Shown here: one piece after another, positions 18,501-30,042 of the stretch
Layout of the letters: each line of letters begins with the position of its first letter
Position numbering within the stretch: the stretch's first letter is position 1
Source of the DNA: Brachionus manjavacas
Lineage: Eukaryota; Rotifera; Eurotatoria; Ploima; Brachionidae
NCBI GenBank assembly: GCA_019054805.1
Contig: JAHQIY010000008.1
Coordinates: forward strand, 1,597,501-1,661,500
DNA: 64,000 bases
Direction: 5' to 3'
Program-made: the position numbers and the translations under genes
Notes under the pieces: generated by a model
Told to the model about the DNA's origin: nothing
Database searches by the model: none
Seen by the model: the letters and a program-made list of their open reading frames with translations, nothing else

Positions 18501-19743
18501 TTCATTTTATTTTATTTATTATTCCATTTTAGATATAAAATTAATTAATTTTTACTTAAAGCAAATTAAAAAATGAAATAAAAACAACTAATATCAAAGA
18601 ACTACAATATCAAAATGAACGGCTTCGGCTTGAGCTGAGCAAAGCATTGATAGATGATAAAGAAATTATTGAGAACCTTGAGAACAAATCAAATTATGAA
18701 TTGTGAGATTTTAAATTATTTTAGATAAATTTAAATTAAATTTTACAAAGGGATAAAATCAGGAATGAATCACGTAAAATGCTTTTTTGTCTTTTTAAAA
18801 TAAGAGGTTAACAATTTTTTTGCTTTAGAATTGTCTTTTAAAAAAGAACTTGATAAAAAAGTAAGAAAAAATTAAATTGAACTAATTAAAAAAATTTAAA
18901 TTAAATTATTTATTAAGAATGTCGCGGTTTCAATTAATTCGGGAAAAAATAAAAATTCACCAATTCTTTCACCTAAATATTCAAATTTTGAATCAAAAAT
19001 AGCTTTAAGTGGTTCTTTAAGAGATAAAATAGATCAATTGAATCAGCGCGAAACTGAGCTTTTAATTGAAATTTCTCGTTTAAACATGGAATTAGATAAA
19101 TACAAATCAAAAAAAAGAAGTAAAAATTCAGATAGTGAAACTGAGTCAGTTATAAACTCGACAAGAGGAAGCGTCAGAAGTAATAGAAGTAGTCGTCAGT
19201 CAAAACAATCATTGAGCATGCAAACAGAAAAAGAAAAATTAAATGTATTTTTATTTTTCATCATTTTTTTTTATTTAAGTTTATTTTTAGTCAATTAAAC
19301 TACTGCAATCAGTAATGAGAGGGCACCTGGAAAGAAGCAGCAGTTTGAAAAGAGCAGAGCAGGAAAAGATGGAACGAAGACGCTCTAAATCACGTTCACC
19401 CTCTTGGCGATCACCATCACCCAGGCCTAGAAGTCGGTCTCCTCCGTCTCCACCGACAAGATCACCAAGAAGAGAAAGTCATCACAGAAGATATTCAAAT
19501 AGAAGGCGATCGTTAACTCCAGAATATGACAGGCGGCAGAGGGGATATTCAATAAGTGAAAGTGATAATGATCGCGAAATTAAAAGCGACAAAAAAGTAT
19601 TCTTTTACTCTAGTTAAGATTTAAAATATTTTACTTTTAATTTTATTTTAAAGAAATTGATTGAAAATAACGAAAAAGTTAGTGAAACAGAATCTGAAGG
19701 TCTTTGCAAAGGTCTTTGTGGTTCATGGCGATCCAAAAAATAA
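15548..19743 (+). CDS. IQCE: IQCE-like, IQ-motif ciliary coiled-coil protein, 8 exons
   Basis: In vertebrates IQCE works with EFCAB7 at the ciliary base in Hedgehog signalling. Exons inferred are 15548-15913, 15959-16120, 16171-16241, 18562-18702, 18839-18870, 18918-19244, 19291-19596 and 19654-19743. Diagnostic blocks in family order are EILELKRTLKLYEEN with KKEQEIMDLLD; LIYGLKQKIFKLEFSLKRKE; and KLKNEIKTTNIKELQYQNERL. Later comes an IQ-like helix IKLLQSVMRGHLERSSSLKR, followed by an Arg/Ser-rich tail (RRRSKSRSPSWRSPSPRPRS) and a Cys-containing C-terminus LCKGLCGSW. The join between 18702 and 18839 is one base out of phase, so that small exon boundary is unresolved. Intron 3 is 2.3 kb and full of transposons. 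The RS-rich tail is unusual for the family. An AATAAA lies near 19798. Confidence 0.8.
16800..16925. mobile_element. hAT-like MITE, copy 1
   Basis: The left end CAGAGTTGTTTAAAAGTC and inverted right end CAGAATTTTTTAAAAATC fit hAT termini. Flanking 8-mers AGGTGAAC (16792-16799) and AGATGAAC (16926-16933) differ by one base, a good target-site duplication. The interior has repeated AAGTC motifs. It shares family and length (126 bp) with the copy at 18217. Confidence 0.8.
17052..17086 (+). repeat. LINE 3' terminus, interrupted by a MITE
   Basis: The sequence CTGAAGAAGCATTAGCTCGG, then AGCAGATAAACAAAT, matches tails at 22154-22193 (minus) and 22851-22895. The tail resumes as ACAAATAAATGAATAA after the MITE at 17087-17315. 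Confidence 0.75.
17087..17315. mobile_element. MITE with ~65-bp TIRs inserted in a LINE tail
   Basis: The left arm from GTTACCGTAAATTT and the inverted right arm from GTAACAGTAAATTT stay similar for about 65 bases, sharing AAATTTACTGGTCTA and CAGTAAAAATGTAAAAC. The 6-bp ACAAAT flanks both sides (17081-17086 and 17316-17321), consistent with a target-site duplication. Removing the MITE and one ACAAAT restores the LINE tail seen elsewhere. Confidence 0.85.
18217..18343. mobile_element. hAT-like MITE, copy 2
   Basis: The left end CAGAGTTGTTTAAAAGTC is identical to copy 1. The inverted right end is CAAAGTGGTTTAAAAATC. Flanks CTTGAATA (18209-18216) and CTTGAACA (18344-18351) are 8-mers with one mismatch. 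The body has CAAGTC repeats. Confidence 0.8.
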
Positions 19744-19935
19744 TTTAAAAAGACATCTTAGGTTTTTTTTATTTGCACTGAAACATTAATACTAAATATT
19801 AATAAAAAACAATTAGATAAACAAAAACTATTTCATTATTTTGTCTCAATACAATGGATTCAAATTAAAGTCTTATTTTTTTTAGACAATCTGCAGTACG
19901 GGGCGAATGTTTAAAACTCTTTCATCATAAAAATA

Positions 19936-20085
19936 GGGGCACCAGTTTCGACTGGGTAATAATTGCGGTGTAGATGACCAACTCGATGCGGTAGCCTCTG
20001 TGTCAGATCGGAGGCGTTGCTCAAAAAGGTACATGAAAAGGAGATGAGCGCCTCCCCATTATCCACTAGGATAGAATAGGGACAA
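19936..20085 (+). ncRNA. Structured RNA candidate with several hairpins
   Basis: This GC-richer 150 bp folds by eye into consecutive stems. CCAGT-TTCG-ACTGG is a perfect hairpin with a UUCG loop (19942-19955). GGAGGCG (20010-20016) pairs with CGCCTCC (20049-20055), extended by CTCA/TGAG. TATCC-ACTA-GGATA is a third (20060-20073). A 5' GGGG (19936-19939) could pair with CCCC (20054-20057) to close the domain, competing with the second stem. No ORF is present. It may be a free ncRNA, a SINE, or the 3' UTR of a LINE; the loose A/T tail (ATAATAAAG) would also fit a retroelement end. Confidence 0.4.
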
Positions 20086-20289
20086 TTATAATAAAGTGAT
20101 TAAAATAAAAGTAAAATTTAAAAATCAATTTAAGCGTCTAGCAAAGATTTTTTAAAATCTAGTTTTTTACTATTGTTCTTCATATAATCTTGGTATTCCA
20201 TAATCAAACTTGATCATTTTTCAAGTCTTTCCAAACTCATTTAAATTCAAAAAAAAATTTCTCCAAAAAAGAGTTAGATTTTTTATTGA

Positions 20290-21285
20290 TCAACGCGTCA
20301 CCATTTATTTGTTCTGTACATGGATGACCTCCCTGACTGCGTTTCAAATAGAATGGAATTGTATGCAGATGACTCGAAAATACTCGGCATAGTTAATAAT
20401 ATTTATGAGAGAGCGATGTAACAGAAAGATCTGGATGCAGTATGTCCATGGATAGAGGTTTGGCGTATGGGACTGTGTGCTGATAAATGTAAAGTAATGC
20501 ATTTCGGCAGACTAATTGTAAGACATAAATATACACAAAAAAGCAACTTAAATGTTATACTAGCGACCACAGAGTGTGAGAGGGACCTTGGAGTGATAGC
20601 CTCATCAGATTTAAAGTGGAGCCGCCAGGTTAAAAGTGCTTGTGAGAAAGCGAGTAGGGTACTTGGAATACTAAAGCGAAAGTTTACAAGTAGAGAGGAA
20701 ATGCTGTGGGTAAGATTGTATCCATGGTGAGACCCTACCTAGATTATGCAGTGCAGGTTTGGAATCCAAGTATGAAAAGGGATATGAATGCGTTAGAAAA
20801 GGTGTAAGAGAGGGCAACAAAAATACCTTTGTCTCTAAGAACCATGTCGTATGAAATGAGGTTGACAAAATTAGGACTGACAAAGCTGAGTCAAAGAAGA
20901 GTGAAAGGGGACTTGATTGATATGTACAAATTAGTGAATGGAATAGAAAAAGTAGGCCTGGTCAAGAATCTGGTGAATAGATAAAAAACAAGGGTCCTGC
21001 CGGGGTATCAGAGTCCAGATAGAAAGTTTCCCATTTCAAATAAGAAACGATTTTGAAGCTGCAGTAAGCGCCAAGCATGTATTTTTCTCAAACAGAGTAG
21101 TTCCGCATTGGAATAAGTTGCCATAAAATATGGTGAAATTTAAGTCAACCGCTAATTTTAATATGGCTTTAAACAGATTCAATATAATCAGCTGCTGTAG
21201 CTCTACACGGCCAATCGGCGGTGATGGACTCAGACACTCTTCATGTTAGGTGTCGCAGCAAGAACTTCTACTACTACTACCAAAC
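20290..21285 (+). mobile_element. LINE (CR1/Jockey-type) relic, reverse transcriptase 3' half
   Basis: The translated segment starts in the palm: FVLYMDDLPDCVSNRMELYADDSKILG, with ADD catalytic residues intact. It continues through CERDLGVIASSDLKWSRQVKSACEKASRVLG and RPYLDYAVQVWNPSMKRDMNALEKV to LGLTKLSQRRVKGDLIDMYKLVNG. There are in-frame stops (for example near 20419, 20806 and 20981) and a frameshift near 20727. The 5' side is truncated at about 20290. The 3' end is a GC-richer UTR (CGGCCAATCGGCGGTGATGG) ending in a TACTACTACTAC run at about 21272-21283. Confidence 0.85.
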
Positions 21286-22153
21286 CCTAAAGCTTAAAAT
21301 TTATCCTTATAATGCAATTAGAATTTGGAAAAATATTATTCCGTCAAATAAAAAATGAATTGTCAAATAAATTTTAAGTCAAAAAAAAAAAATTAATTGT
21401 CTAATAGATAATTAATTGTCAAATATTATATTATTAATATTTCCCTTTACTTCATTATATATCTACATGATAAATCATCTATAACTTTATATGCTAGTAG
21501 CGAGACGTTTACATAATTCTTTAAAACTAAAAATTTCAAGTTACTTTTGCTGAAAAATGTTATCTGTTATAATTTTATTTATTTACAAGAAAATTATGGG
21601 TGAATTTTTTTAATTATATATTGACCGCGTCCTCTCAAGTGATGGGGAGTTGATTCCGTAATTCTTTAGAGCGTACGGTCTTAAGAGATCACCTTTATTT
21701 CAAATTCTTGTTCTTTGCTCAATTTTAGTATTTGGAATGGCAATTAATTGATTACTTTTTATGGATTCAGTAGTTTCAAATTAAATTTCTTGGTCTGTGT
21801 GGGAATATTTTTGAATTATATTATTAACTGGTACTTTGATAATTCCCCAACAATTAAATAGATAATGCTAACATTGACAAATACGTTCATTGTTGTAAAA
21901 ATTTTAATTCTTGTTAGGAATAAAGCGATATTGATATAAGGGTTTTTGGTTAACAATTAAGAAAAATTCACAAAGACCAACCATAAGATCATGGAATAAT
22001 ATGTAAAAATAAAATTTTTCTAATTAAAGAAAGCATAAAAGAGTCATTTATTAAAAATAAACTTAAAAAATAATGATCTAATGTTTTGGAATAAATTCTA
22101 AAAATTTAGCATTTTTTTTCATTGAATTTATTTTTGGTTATTTCCATTATTTA
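21286..22153. other. Intergenic, no gene seen
   Basis: AT-rich. A slightly GC-richer patch at 21625-21690 (GACCGCGTCCTCTCAAG, then GAGCGTACGGTCTTAAGAG) contains CGTACGGTC, which can pair loosely with GACCGCG. It could be a repeat fragment; nothing firm. Confidence 0.35.
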
Positions 22154-22193
22154 TTTATTTGTAAATCTGTACCGAGCTAATGCTCTTTCAGAA
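22154..22193 (-). repeat. LINE 3' terminus, solo copy
   Basis: On the minus strand it reads CTGAAAGAGCATTAGCTCGG, then TACAGATTTACAAAT and AAATAAATAA. It is the same tail as at 17052 and 22851. Confidence 0.7.
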
Positions 22194-22429
22194 TATTTTC
22201 AAAAATAAAAAAGTCACATAAATAAATAAATTTTGTATGATTTTCTTTAATCCGATATTTTTAATTGTTTCTTAACTCCGGATTATCAAGTTTCCGACAT
22301 TTTCTTTCAACAATAAATTGTAGAACCAAATGGGTCGGATTATCGAAGGTTGACTTTATATCTTTTTTAATTAACAATAAAAATTTTAATCAGTCTATTT
22401 TTATTTTTAAATAAATTTAATATTTTTAG

Positions 22430-22895
22430 CAAACTGTTATTTTAAGAGTATTTATGTTATACTTAAACTAAAATATGATACTCCTTCCAATATTTTGCAT
22501 CATGAGGCCTTTAATAAACTTAAATTCTTAACTGTCTCGAATCGACTTTTCGAATTGAGCGAAAGATATGAAGCGGGAGGACTGCGTCATTCTGTTCCAT
22601 TGGTTGTCAAGCTGGTTGATGAATATAAAGCGGGTTTTGAATCAAGGTATGTTGAATACCCAACTCCATTGTGTAATTGCTATCTTACTATTTCTTCTTT
22701 CTTTCCTGAACTGTTTAATACTTAAATACTTTTCACATGTCACCTCTTACAATTTATCAATTTTTAATTGCCTTTTTATTATATTTTTTCTTTACAATTT
22801 TATTTTATTTTGTCTTAATTTTTATTTTTATTTTATTTTATTTTTTTAATCTGAAGAAGCTTTAACTAGGCACAGATAAAACAAATAAATAAATA
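22430..22895 (+). mobile_element. 5'-truncated LINE with C-terminal RT scrap and CTGAAGAAGC tail
   Basis: The open segment 22495-22700 reads LHHEAFNKLKFLTVSNRLFELSERYEAGG, then HSVPLVVKLVDEYKAGFESRYVEYPTPLC, a pattern of LINE C-termini (paired helices then a Tyr-Pro-Thr-Pro end). About 150 bp downstream lies CTGAAGAAGCTTTAACTAGG, CACAGATAAAACAAATAAAT, the same terminus as at 17052. Orientation and spacing link the two parts as one insertion. Confidence 0.65.
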
Positions 22896-23942
22896 ATCTG
22901 TTTAGCTTTAACGAAAAATGTAGCTTATTTTATAATTTTAGTCTTATCGTTTAATTATTTTAATATTTATTGGTTTAAATACTACCCTTTCTCTTTGTAT
23001 TAACTTACGACAAAAAAAATATTTTAGATAAAAAAAAAATTAAAAATGTAATGTTTAATAATAATTTAATAATAATTTAAAAAGTTCTTCCTGGCTATTA
23101 CGACTTTCAATAGAAAGTCCAAGTCATTAATTAGAATGCTAACAGTCTCAAAATTTCATTTTCCAATTTTATTTTTGTAAAATTTTTTGTTTTTGTACTA
23201 AAATTCACAAAATTATAAATTTTGCAGATGTATTGCAGAGTTTTGCACAATCAGTATGTTGGTGGTACAAAGGATGTATCAAGTGCTACAATTTACAGAA
23301 CATGCTTGCTCCTTCAGAACTTGAGTTTTGGCATTATTTCACATCACAATGCCAGTAAGTCGATTACTAAAAATTAATTGCCATCATAATTTACTTTCGC
23401 AAGCTATTAAACCTTCAAAAGTCAATCAATTCAAAAATTGACACGATACTTTTCAGTATTGTTGAAAAAAAAAGACCTACTGTAGGCTTGTAATTTTTAA
23501 TGCTGCTTTTTTAATTTTTTAAATTCAAAATAATTTATATAATAAAAATAAATATTTATTATTACTATTATTATTATAAGGAAAGTGAGATCTACTAAAA
23601 CTTCAAATTGAACAGGATTCTTTCGAAGCTAATGCAAAATAAAAAAATGATGTCGAAAGCAAGTTGAGTCGTATAAGCCAGGAAGAAGTTTTTAAATTAC
23701 AGATCATTATTTTTAATTATCGCTTTATAAATTGATCATTACTTTAGCTTCTATAAACCAACATAGAACAATTTTATTTAAAAAAATTTAATTTACATCT
23801 TATACATGATTCCAAAAGATTTTAGGTTCAAATTAATTAAAAAATTTAATAATTAATTTGTTTCATAGTTTTAAATTAAAAAAGAAAAAAAAACCTAAAA
23901 GGAAATAAGTTGTTTATCCATGGTGCGATAAAAAAGTAAAAG
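22896..23942. other. Intergenic between LINE and DCAF7
   Basis: AT-rich 3' flank of DCAF7. It includes a diverged copy of a dispersed repeat at 23255-23330 (GGATGTATCAAGTGCTACAA), also found at 24955 and 50705. No gene is supported. Confidence 0.4.
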
Positions 23943-26900
23943 CTAGACCCGCAGAATTTCAAGGTTATTGTTGTAGCAAATTGCAATCCAATCTGGTTGA
24001 GTACTTGACCATTGAACCTGATTTATTTCACCATCGGCAGTGTAGGCCAAAATGGGATCTTCAATTGCTCTTGGAATTTGTTGAATGTCCCATATTAAAG
24101 CTTGACGATCGTCGCCTGATGTGCAAATGTGGCATGAGGAATGTGGAGCCCAAGCAACGCCGTTTACCACAGCTCGATGATTGTTCAATCTGGCAACAGG
24201 TGCACATGGCACCCGAACGTCTAAAATAATTACTTCTATCGAATCCATGGATATGGTTGTCAAGTAATTGGGATCCTGTTTGTTCCATGCTAAACGAAGC
24301 AAGGGGTTATGAGATGGATCCTCGTATATTATTGTCGAATGTTCCAAGTGGCGCAGATCGAACATTCGCACTGAGCCATCGGCGCCCACAGACGCGAACA
24401 TGTCTCGACCACCTCCAGCGCGGCTAAATGCAATGTCATATACTTCTTTGTCATGCGCTATTAGCTGAGTTTTGACGTGACCGTTTACTTGAGTGCGACC
24501 AAGTATTTGACCAGTCTAAAACAAGAATTTATTTAGTGTTAAAAATTTTATTTAAAAAAAAAATACCTCTAGACCCCAAATAGTACAAGTTGTGTCTATT
24601 GATGATGTACCAATTAGATTCGGATCAATTTCATTCCAATCAAATGATGTCAATGGTGCACAAAAATCCGAATTTTTATTCTGAAAATACAAAAGAATTT
24701 TAAAATATTTTTTTTCGAAGATTTCAATATTATTTTAAATTTTTTTTGCTGTAAGGCTAAAAGTGGTTATGAGTCTAGTAAGGGATCTGCCTAGTGAATT
24801 TTAGAACAAAAATTTAAAAAAAAATTCTAAAAGACTTAACTAGGTCCTGGACATTCAGTGTATCGCCTAATTTTAGCCTTTACAAAAATTCTACAAGAAT
24901 CAAGATTTATGAAAGCTTTTCTTGAAGGGTATTTGCAGAGACCGAATTAAGGTGATGCAATGAATGTATCAGCTGATACAATTCACAGAACCAATTTTGG
25001 TCTTTTGGAAAAAAAGTTTTTTTAAATTTTACAATTTTTGTTGTTGTTTTTTTTAATTTTTTGAATTCAAAATATCCCAGATGATTTAGAAAACCTAATG
25101 ACCAGTTTACTTTTAAATGGTCACAAATTTATGAAAAGATAATTTTTTAAAAGCAAATTTTTTTTTAACAATTAAAAAATTACTTTTGCTAAAGTATGAA
25201 AGTAAGTAAAATGCTTATTTTGATCTGAGATAACTAGAATCACACATGACACATGAAATTTTTTTGACAGGCAAAAATAGAACTTTATGCTTCCAAAATT
25301 TTATTGTTATTAACAAAGGAAGTCTTAAAAAATATTTACCATTGTAATATTTTAAGTATGGTCAATAAAAAATTGAATTAAGCAAATTAAAATTAAAAAT
25401 TTTTTAAATATTTTTGAATAAAAGTTAGGGGGTTCAAAAACCGCTGGTAATGAGAAAAAAGATCAGCGATTTCTTTTAGAAAATCAAGATATTCTATTCA
25501 ATAAATTGATTTAAAAATATGTGTACTATATTTATTTTTTTTAAGAGTTAAGAAGCAAGAAAAAATGATTATGTCATTGTGATATATTTAGGAAATAAAC
25601 TTGAAAGAAAATTCGAATTCAAAAATCATTTCTTTTTTTATTATTAAAAAAATCCAGGTTAAAAAAAAGTTAGCTAATTAACTAATTTTGTTTTTTTTTC
25701 TGAAATAGCTTTGGTTCGGTAAGAAAACAAAAAAAAAATTATAAGACCTTTTAACGGTTCTTAAAATACAATAAAAAATCTAGATATCTGTGTAAATTTT
25801 TTATTTTTATATGAAGAACACCTAAAAGAGTTTCATTACTCAAAGTCTTTATAATAAAAAAATTCTTCAAAAGAACAAGATTCCTTTTCAATATTTAAAT
25901 AGAATGTTTATTTCTTAAAATTGATCTTTCAAAAATATAAAGCTTAATTAATAAAAAAGAGACTTGGAAAAAATCTTTTATTTCATTAAAGATCTAAAAA
26001 TTAAATCTTAAAAGGCCTTGAGCAAAATAACTAAAAAATTAATTTAAATAATTTAATTTTTTTATTTTACTTAAATTAAATTTTGTAACTAATCCTTAGC
26101 TTTAAAAATTCTGGAAATGATAGTTTTTAATTTGAATATCTCACTTTTAAATTATTTTAAAAATCGATCAAAAAACAATAAAAATTATTTAACAGCATTA
26201 TTGTAATTTTAGATTGTAAAATTTCTTTGATAATTGCGTAAAACCTTGAAAACTTACCCATCGGGTTCTGGTGTAAAATGGTTGAGTCAATAAGTTAGTA
26301 AATATTTTTTTATTTTTTTGTGAATAGATAAAATTTAACTCAGGATAAAATCAAAATTCTTTTTTAAATTTAGTGAGCTTTTAGTATTTAATTTCTAAAA
26401 TTAAACAGAATATTTAAAACAATAAAAAATAATGAAAACTAAACAAGCTTATTTAGCATGAATTAAAATTTAAAAAAAATTACTTAGTTTAAGCTTATAA
26501 GATTATTTTTTTTTAATATTTTCGTTCTATGAGACGATATGTAAAATTAAAAAAAAAAGAGACTGTGGTGACAGTTGAAATTATATTTAAAATTAAATGT
26601 TGATAATTATAAGGTTTTTTTCTAATTTACTTTAAAAGCCAAGGGATTAAAGTGAAAATGAAATTGTAAAAAATTGTGTTGTTACCGAGTCTTAGGTACT
26701 GGGCTTATGGCTAATTAAACACAAGACTCACAGGATAATTTGCAAGGATTAACGATAGGTCTTACCATTCCCCGTAGTTTTAAAACCCAATTCACAGCAT
26801 AAACAAAAAAATGGATTCTCTTGTTATTATAAATTTAAATGCTAATATTTTAGATTTTTGATTTAATACGTTTAGCCCACACATAATATTTTGCTGATCA

Positions 26901-29900
26901 AACAGACTCATATTATTCACAAAAAGTAATTGTCGTATATCGAGTTGGTAGACCAAAAAAATAGTAAAAAAGTCTAGAATTTTTTAATTTAGATAAGCCA
27001 AAAAGAGGTTTGGAAAAAAGTTTAAGTCCGGTCTCAAAACGTACTAAATCAATTATCTAAAATATTGGCATTTAAGTTTGCTTAATTCTTTCTCTTGTAT
27101 TGACCATAGTTTAAATATTACAAAAGTAATTTTTTTTAAGAATTTCTTTGTTTGTTACACAAACATTTTGGAAACATATATTTTTATTTTTGCCTGAAAA
27201 AAAAAATCCATGTGTCAGTAATGATTTGTTCGATTTAAAAAGATTGAAATAAAATAAAAGAAGGCACAGAATGAATAATAATTGGGAAAATTAAAAAAAA
27301 AATTCAAAATAAGATCATAATTTTAGAAATTAATCAAACATATATTTTGGTCTTATTTTTATTTTTAATTTATAAAATTTTACTTTTTACATCGCCTTTA
27401 AGGCGTTTATTGAAATAAAATCGATTGTGTCAATAGACAATCTGTTTCTAGATTAAATGTGTATAAACTTTATTTTTTTAATAATATCTTTTGTCTAAAA
27501 ATAAATAAAAATTAATATTGGTAAAATCTTTTTATCTTTAACGAATTTTTACATTTTTTGGCTATATTTTGCTAAATTTTACGTAAATTAAACAATTTTT
27601 CTTTTTTGTAAAAATTAACCAAAAAAATTAGAAATTCAAATTTTTAATAGAAAAATAAAAAAAATTCAAAAGTCGAGTATTATTGAAAATCTGTAATTTT
27701 ATTTAAATTTACGTAATTTTAAAAAATTTTTCTCAAAATTATTATGTTTACCTAAAATAACGTTAATTTACATAAATTATCGTCGAATCCCTGAAGTAAA
27801 TCAGAAGAGTATATAAACACGGAGGCTGAAAATATTGAACAGATCATACAAATAGTAAAGAACCGGTAACAAAAATAGAGGAAAACCGAGTTAAACTAAA
27901 AATTAATTTAATTAATAGAATTTTTATGAATAAATAAATAAATAAATGGGTATTTGTTATTTATGATAAAATCAATGATCAAAATAAATTTTTTTATACC
28001 ATAACATTCAATATTCATTCTTAATTTTCATAAAAATAATAAAATTATTCTTTTAAAATAATAGTGAATTGATTTTTCACAAAAATTAATTTCCTTATAA
28101 AATTCACCCGAGTCACCTTCGGATGATCGGTCTGACTCCAAGCTATTTTTTTTAAATATTTTTACGCTTCCTTTTTTGTTTGGAAATTTTATACTAGTTT
28201 TATACTCTCCTTGAAAAAAATCCGACAATATTATAAATAATTCTTAATCTAAATCTTAAATAAAAAAAAAAGTTTGTGTCTCTATGTGTACTTTTTCTAT
28301 CAATTCTTTTCATAAAAAAATCCTAGCATAAAAAGTGATTTTTTGTGTCCTTTAGTTGGTGAGCCTTTACATTGTTTCTTGCCTAAAAAAACATAAAAAT
28401 ACCCTCCATAAAAAGAAAAGAACACAAAAGGAGACAAAATAAATTTTACTATTTAGGATAAGCTCATTCTCAATCCATGGTCAGAAGTGTTTACTTTAAT
28501 AGATCTATCCTAAATACCATTCTGTTCTTTTCAAAGTCTCTTAGGAAAAATTGGTAAAGTGTGATTTTAAAGAGAACATACTATTTTTACTACTATAAAA
28601 TGGAAACAATTTTTATATGTAGCTTTTAAATATATTAGTAAAACTCAAATTTAAAAACGATTGTTCATTATTTCAATTAAAATTGGTGATTTTTCAGAAA
28701 TTTCAGATAATTGATTATAATTAGGAAAAAAAATGAGACAAAAGTGATTTTAGCTAAATTAATGTTTTTTTGTTGAAAAAATAATAATAGCAATTTTATA
28801 AAAAATCTAAATAAAAAAAGATTTTATTTTTTGCTATTTTTTACTTTACTTAAATTTTTAAAGCATCCAGTATCTCTTTAAAATAAATAGTCCAAAATTT
28901 GGGCAAGTTGAAATTAAAGTCCAAATTTTCATGATCGTGCTGAAAAATTATTTATAAGGTTTCTGAGTATTAAAAAAATCAAATGTAGAGACATGTTTTA
29001 ATGCGTAGCAAGCCATTTTTTACCAAACCCCAAGTATTGTGCAAAATTCTGCTCGCATAAATTTTTTTCCAGAGATTTACAGAGATAAACAGATCAATTG
29101 TAAAAAGAATTTTTACTTTAAAATTTAAATTCAAAAATTATTCTAAAACTTTCTTTTAATAAAAATTTTTGAGCATGATCATTTGAATTTAATTAAAATT
29201 AACTCAGCTATAAATGAATATCAAAAGAATTTTTCAAATGCTTCTAAAAAAAACAACTTCTAGCTATCAAAAGTTAAACAAAAAAAAATTTTATTCCAAA
29301 TTTTTTGATTATTTTTTTGACAAATGATCAACATCATATTTTTTTGAATGCAAAAAAAAAATTAAATTAACTTCTGCATGAAAAATATATTTTTGAAAAT
29401 AAAAAATATTTTCTTTCTTGAAGCTTAATTTTCGCCCATTAAAAAAAATTACTTTCTTCTATCATACCTATTAAAATTCTAATAAAATTACTAAAAAATT
29501 TTATGCCATGGCTTTCATCTCATTTCAATTAAAACATTCCAGAATTTACTATTTAAACAAACTATAAAAAGAAAACTTACATTGTTCAAAAGAACCTCAA
29601 GCTTGGTGTCGGTCTCCGAAACACATCGCCAAATTCGCAAATAATCTCCGCTTGTGGCCAAAAGATCAGGAAAAACCCCCTTCTGAGAAAAAAAATTAAG
29701 TGATGTTAAATAAATGGACCCTAATCATCAAGGACAAGATAGAAAACTTTGCCAAAAGAATGATGTCGGGCGTTTATCTAAAAAATGTACAGTGTCGGGA
29801 ATCCACATTATTTTTGTTGTCGGATAAGGATGATCAAATGTGCTTCGAGGAGTAAACTCGCCAGCTTCTTCGTCCAACATTACAATCTGCACTTTGTTGT

Positions 29901-30042
29901 TATACTCTTCTATAAAGCTGCCTAGAGCTAGACGAAATCGTTTATCAGGCCGGACGCTCCAGTTCATTCCGTAGAGTGTCCATGGCGCGTCATATTTGTA
30001 TATTTCTTTTCGTTTAACAGGTGTAGCATTTTGTTGACTCAT
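23943..30042 (-). CDS. DCAF7: DCAF7 / WDR68, WD40 scaffold, 4 exons
   Basis: DCAF7 is a conserved WD40 beta-propeller that binds DYRK1A/HIPK2 kinases and acts as a CUL4-DDB1 substrate adaptor. Exons on the minus strand are 30042-29791, 29682-29581, 24680-24567 and 24515-23943. They sum to 346 residues plus stop (human 342). Every block matches: [139 protein letters not shown] and the exact ending DWIAICYNN then LEILRV. Joins are GT-AG and in phase. Intron 1 is about 108 nt, intron 3 about 51 nt, but intron 2 is 4.9 kb. The start is the ATG at 30042 ([21 protein letters not shown]). Confidence 0.97.
24681..29580 (-). other. 4.9-kb intron 2 of DCAF7
   Basis: AT-rich, with no nested gene that I can support. 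It contains a dispersed repeat at 24955-25012 (TGTATCAGCTGATACAATTC) shared with 50705-50780, and patches rich in ACGTAAATT-type words at 27540-27790, resembling 39480-39700. A 66-codon ORF at 28028-28228 was considered and left out. Confidence 0.5.

Noticed and set aside
19936..19960. Resemblance of GGGGC...TTCGACTGGG to a bacterial tmRNA 5' end
   Set aside because: No tag-peptide frame, no matching 3' tRNA-like half, and a eukaryotic context. The match is explained by a UUCG hairpin.
28028..28228. 66-codon minus-strand ORF in the DCAF7 intron with a protein-like start
   Set aside because: No homology recognised and no consistent splice partner; it could be an orphan exon, but the support is too thin to list as a gene.
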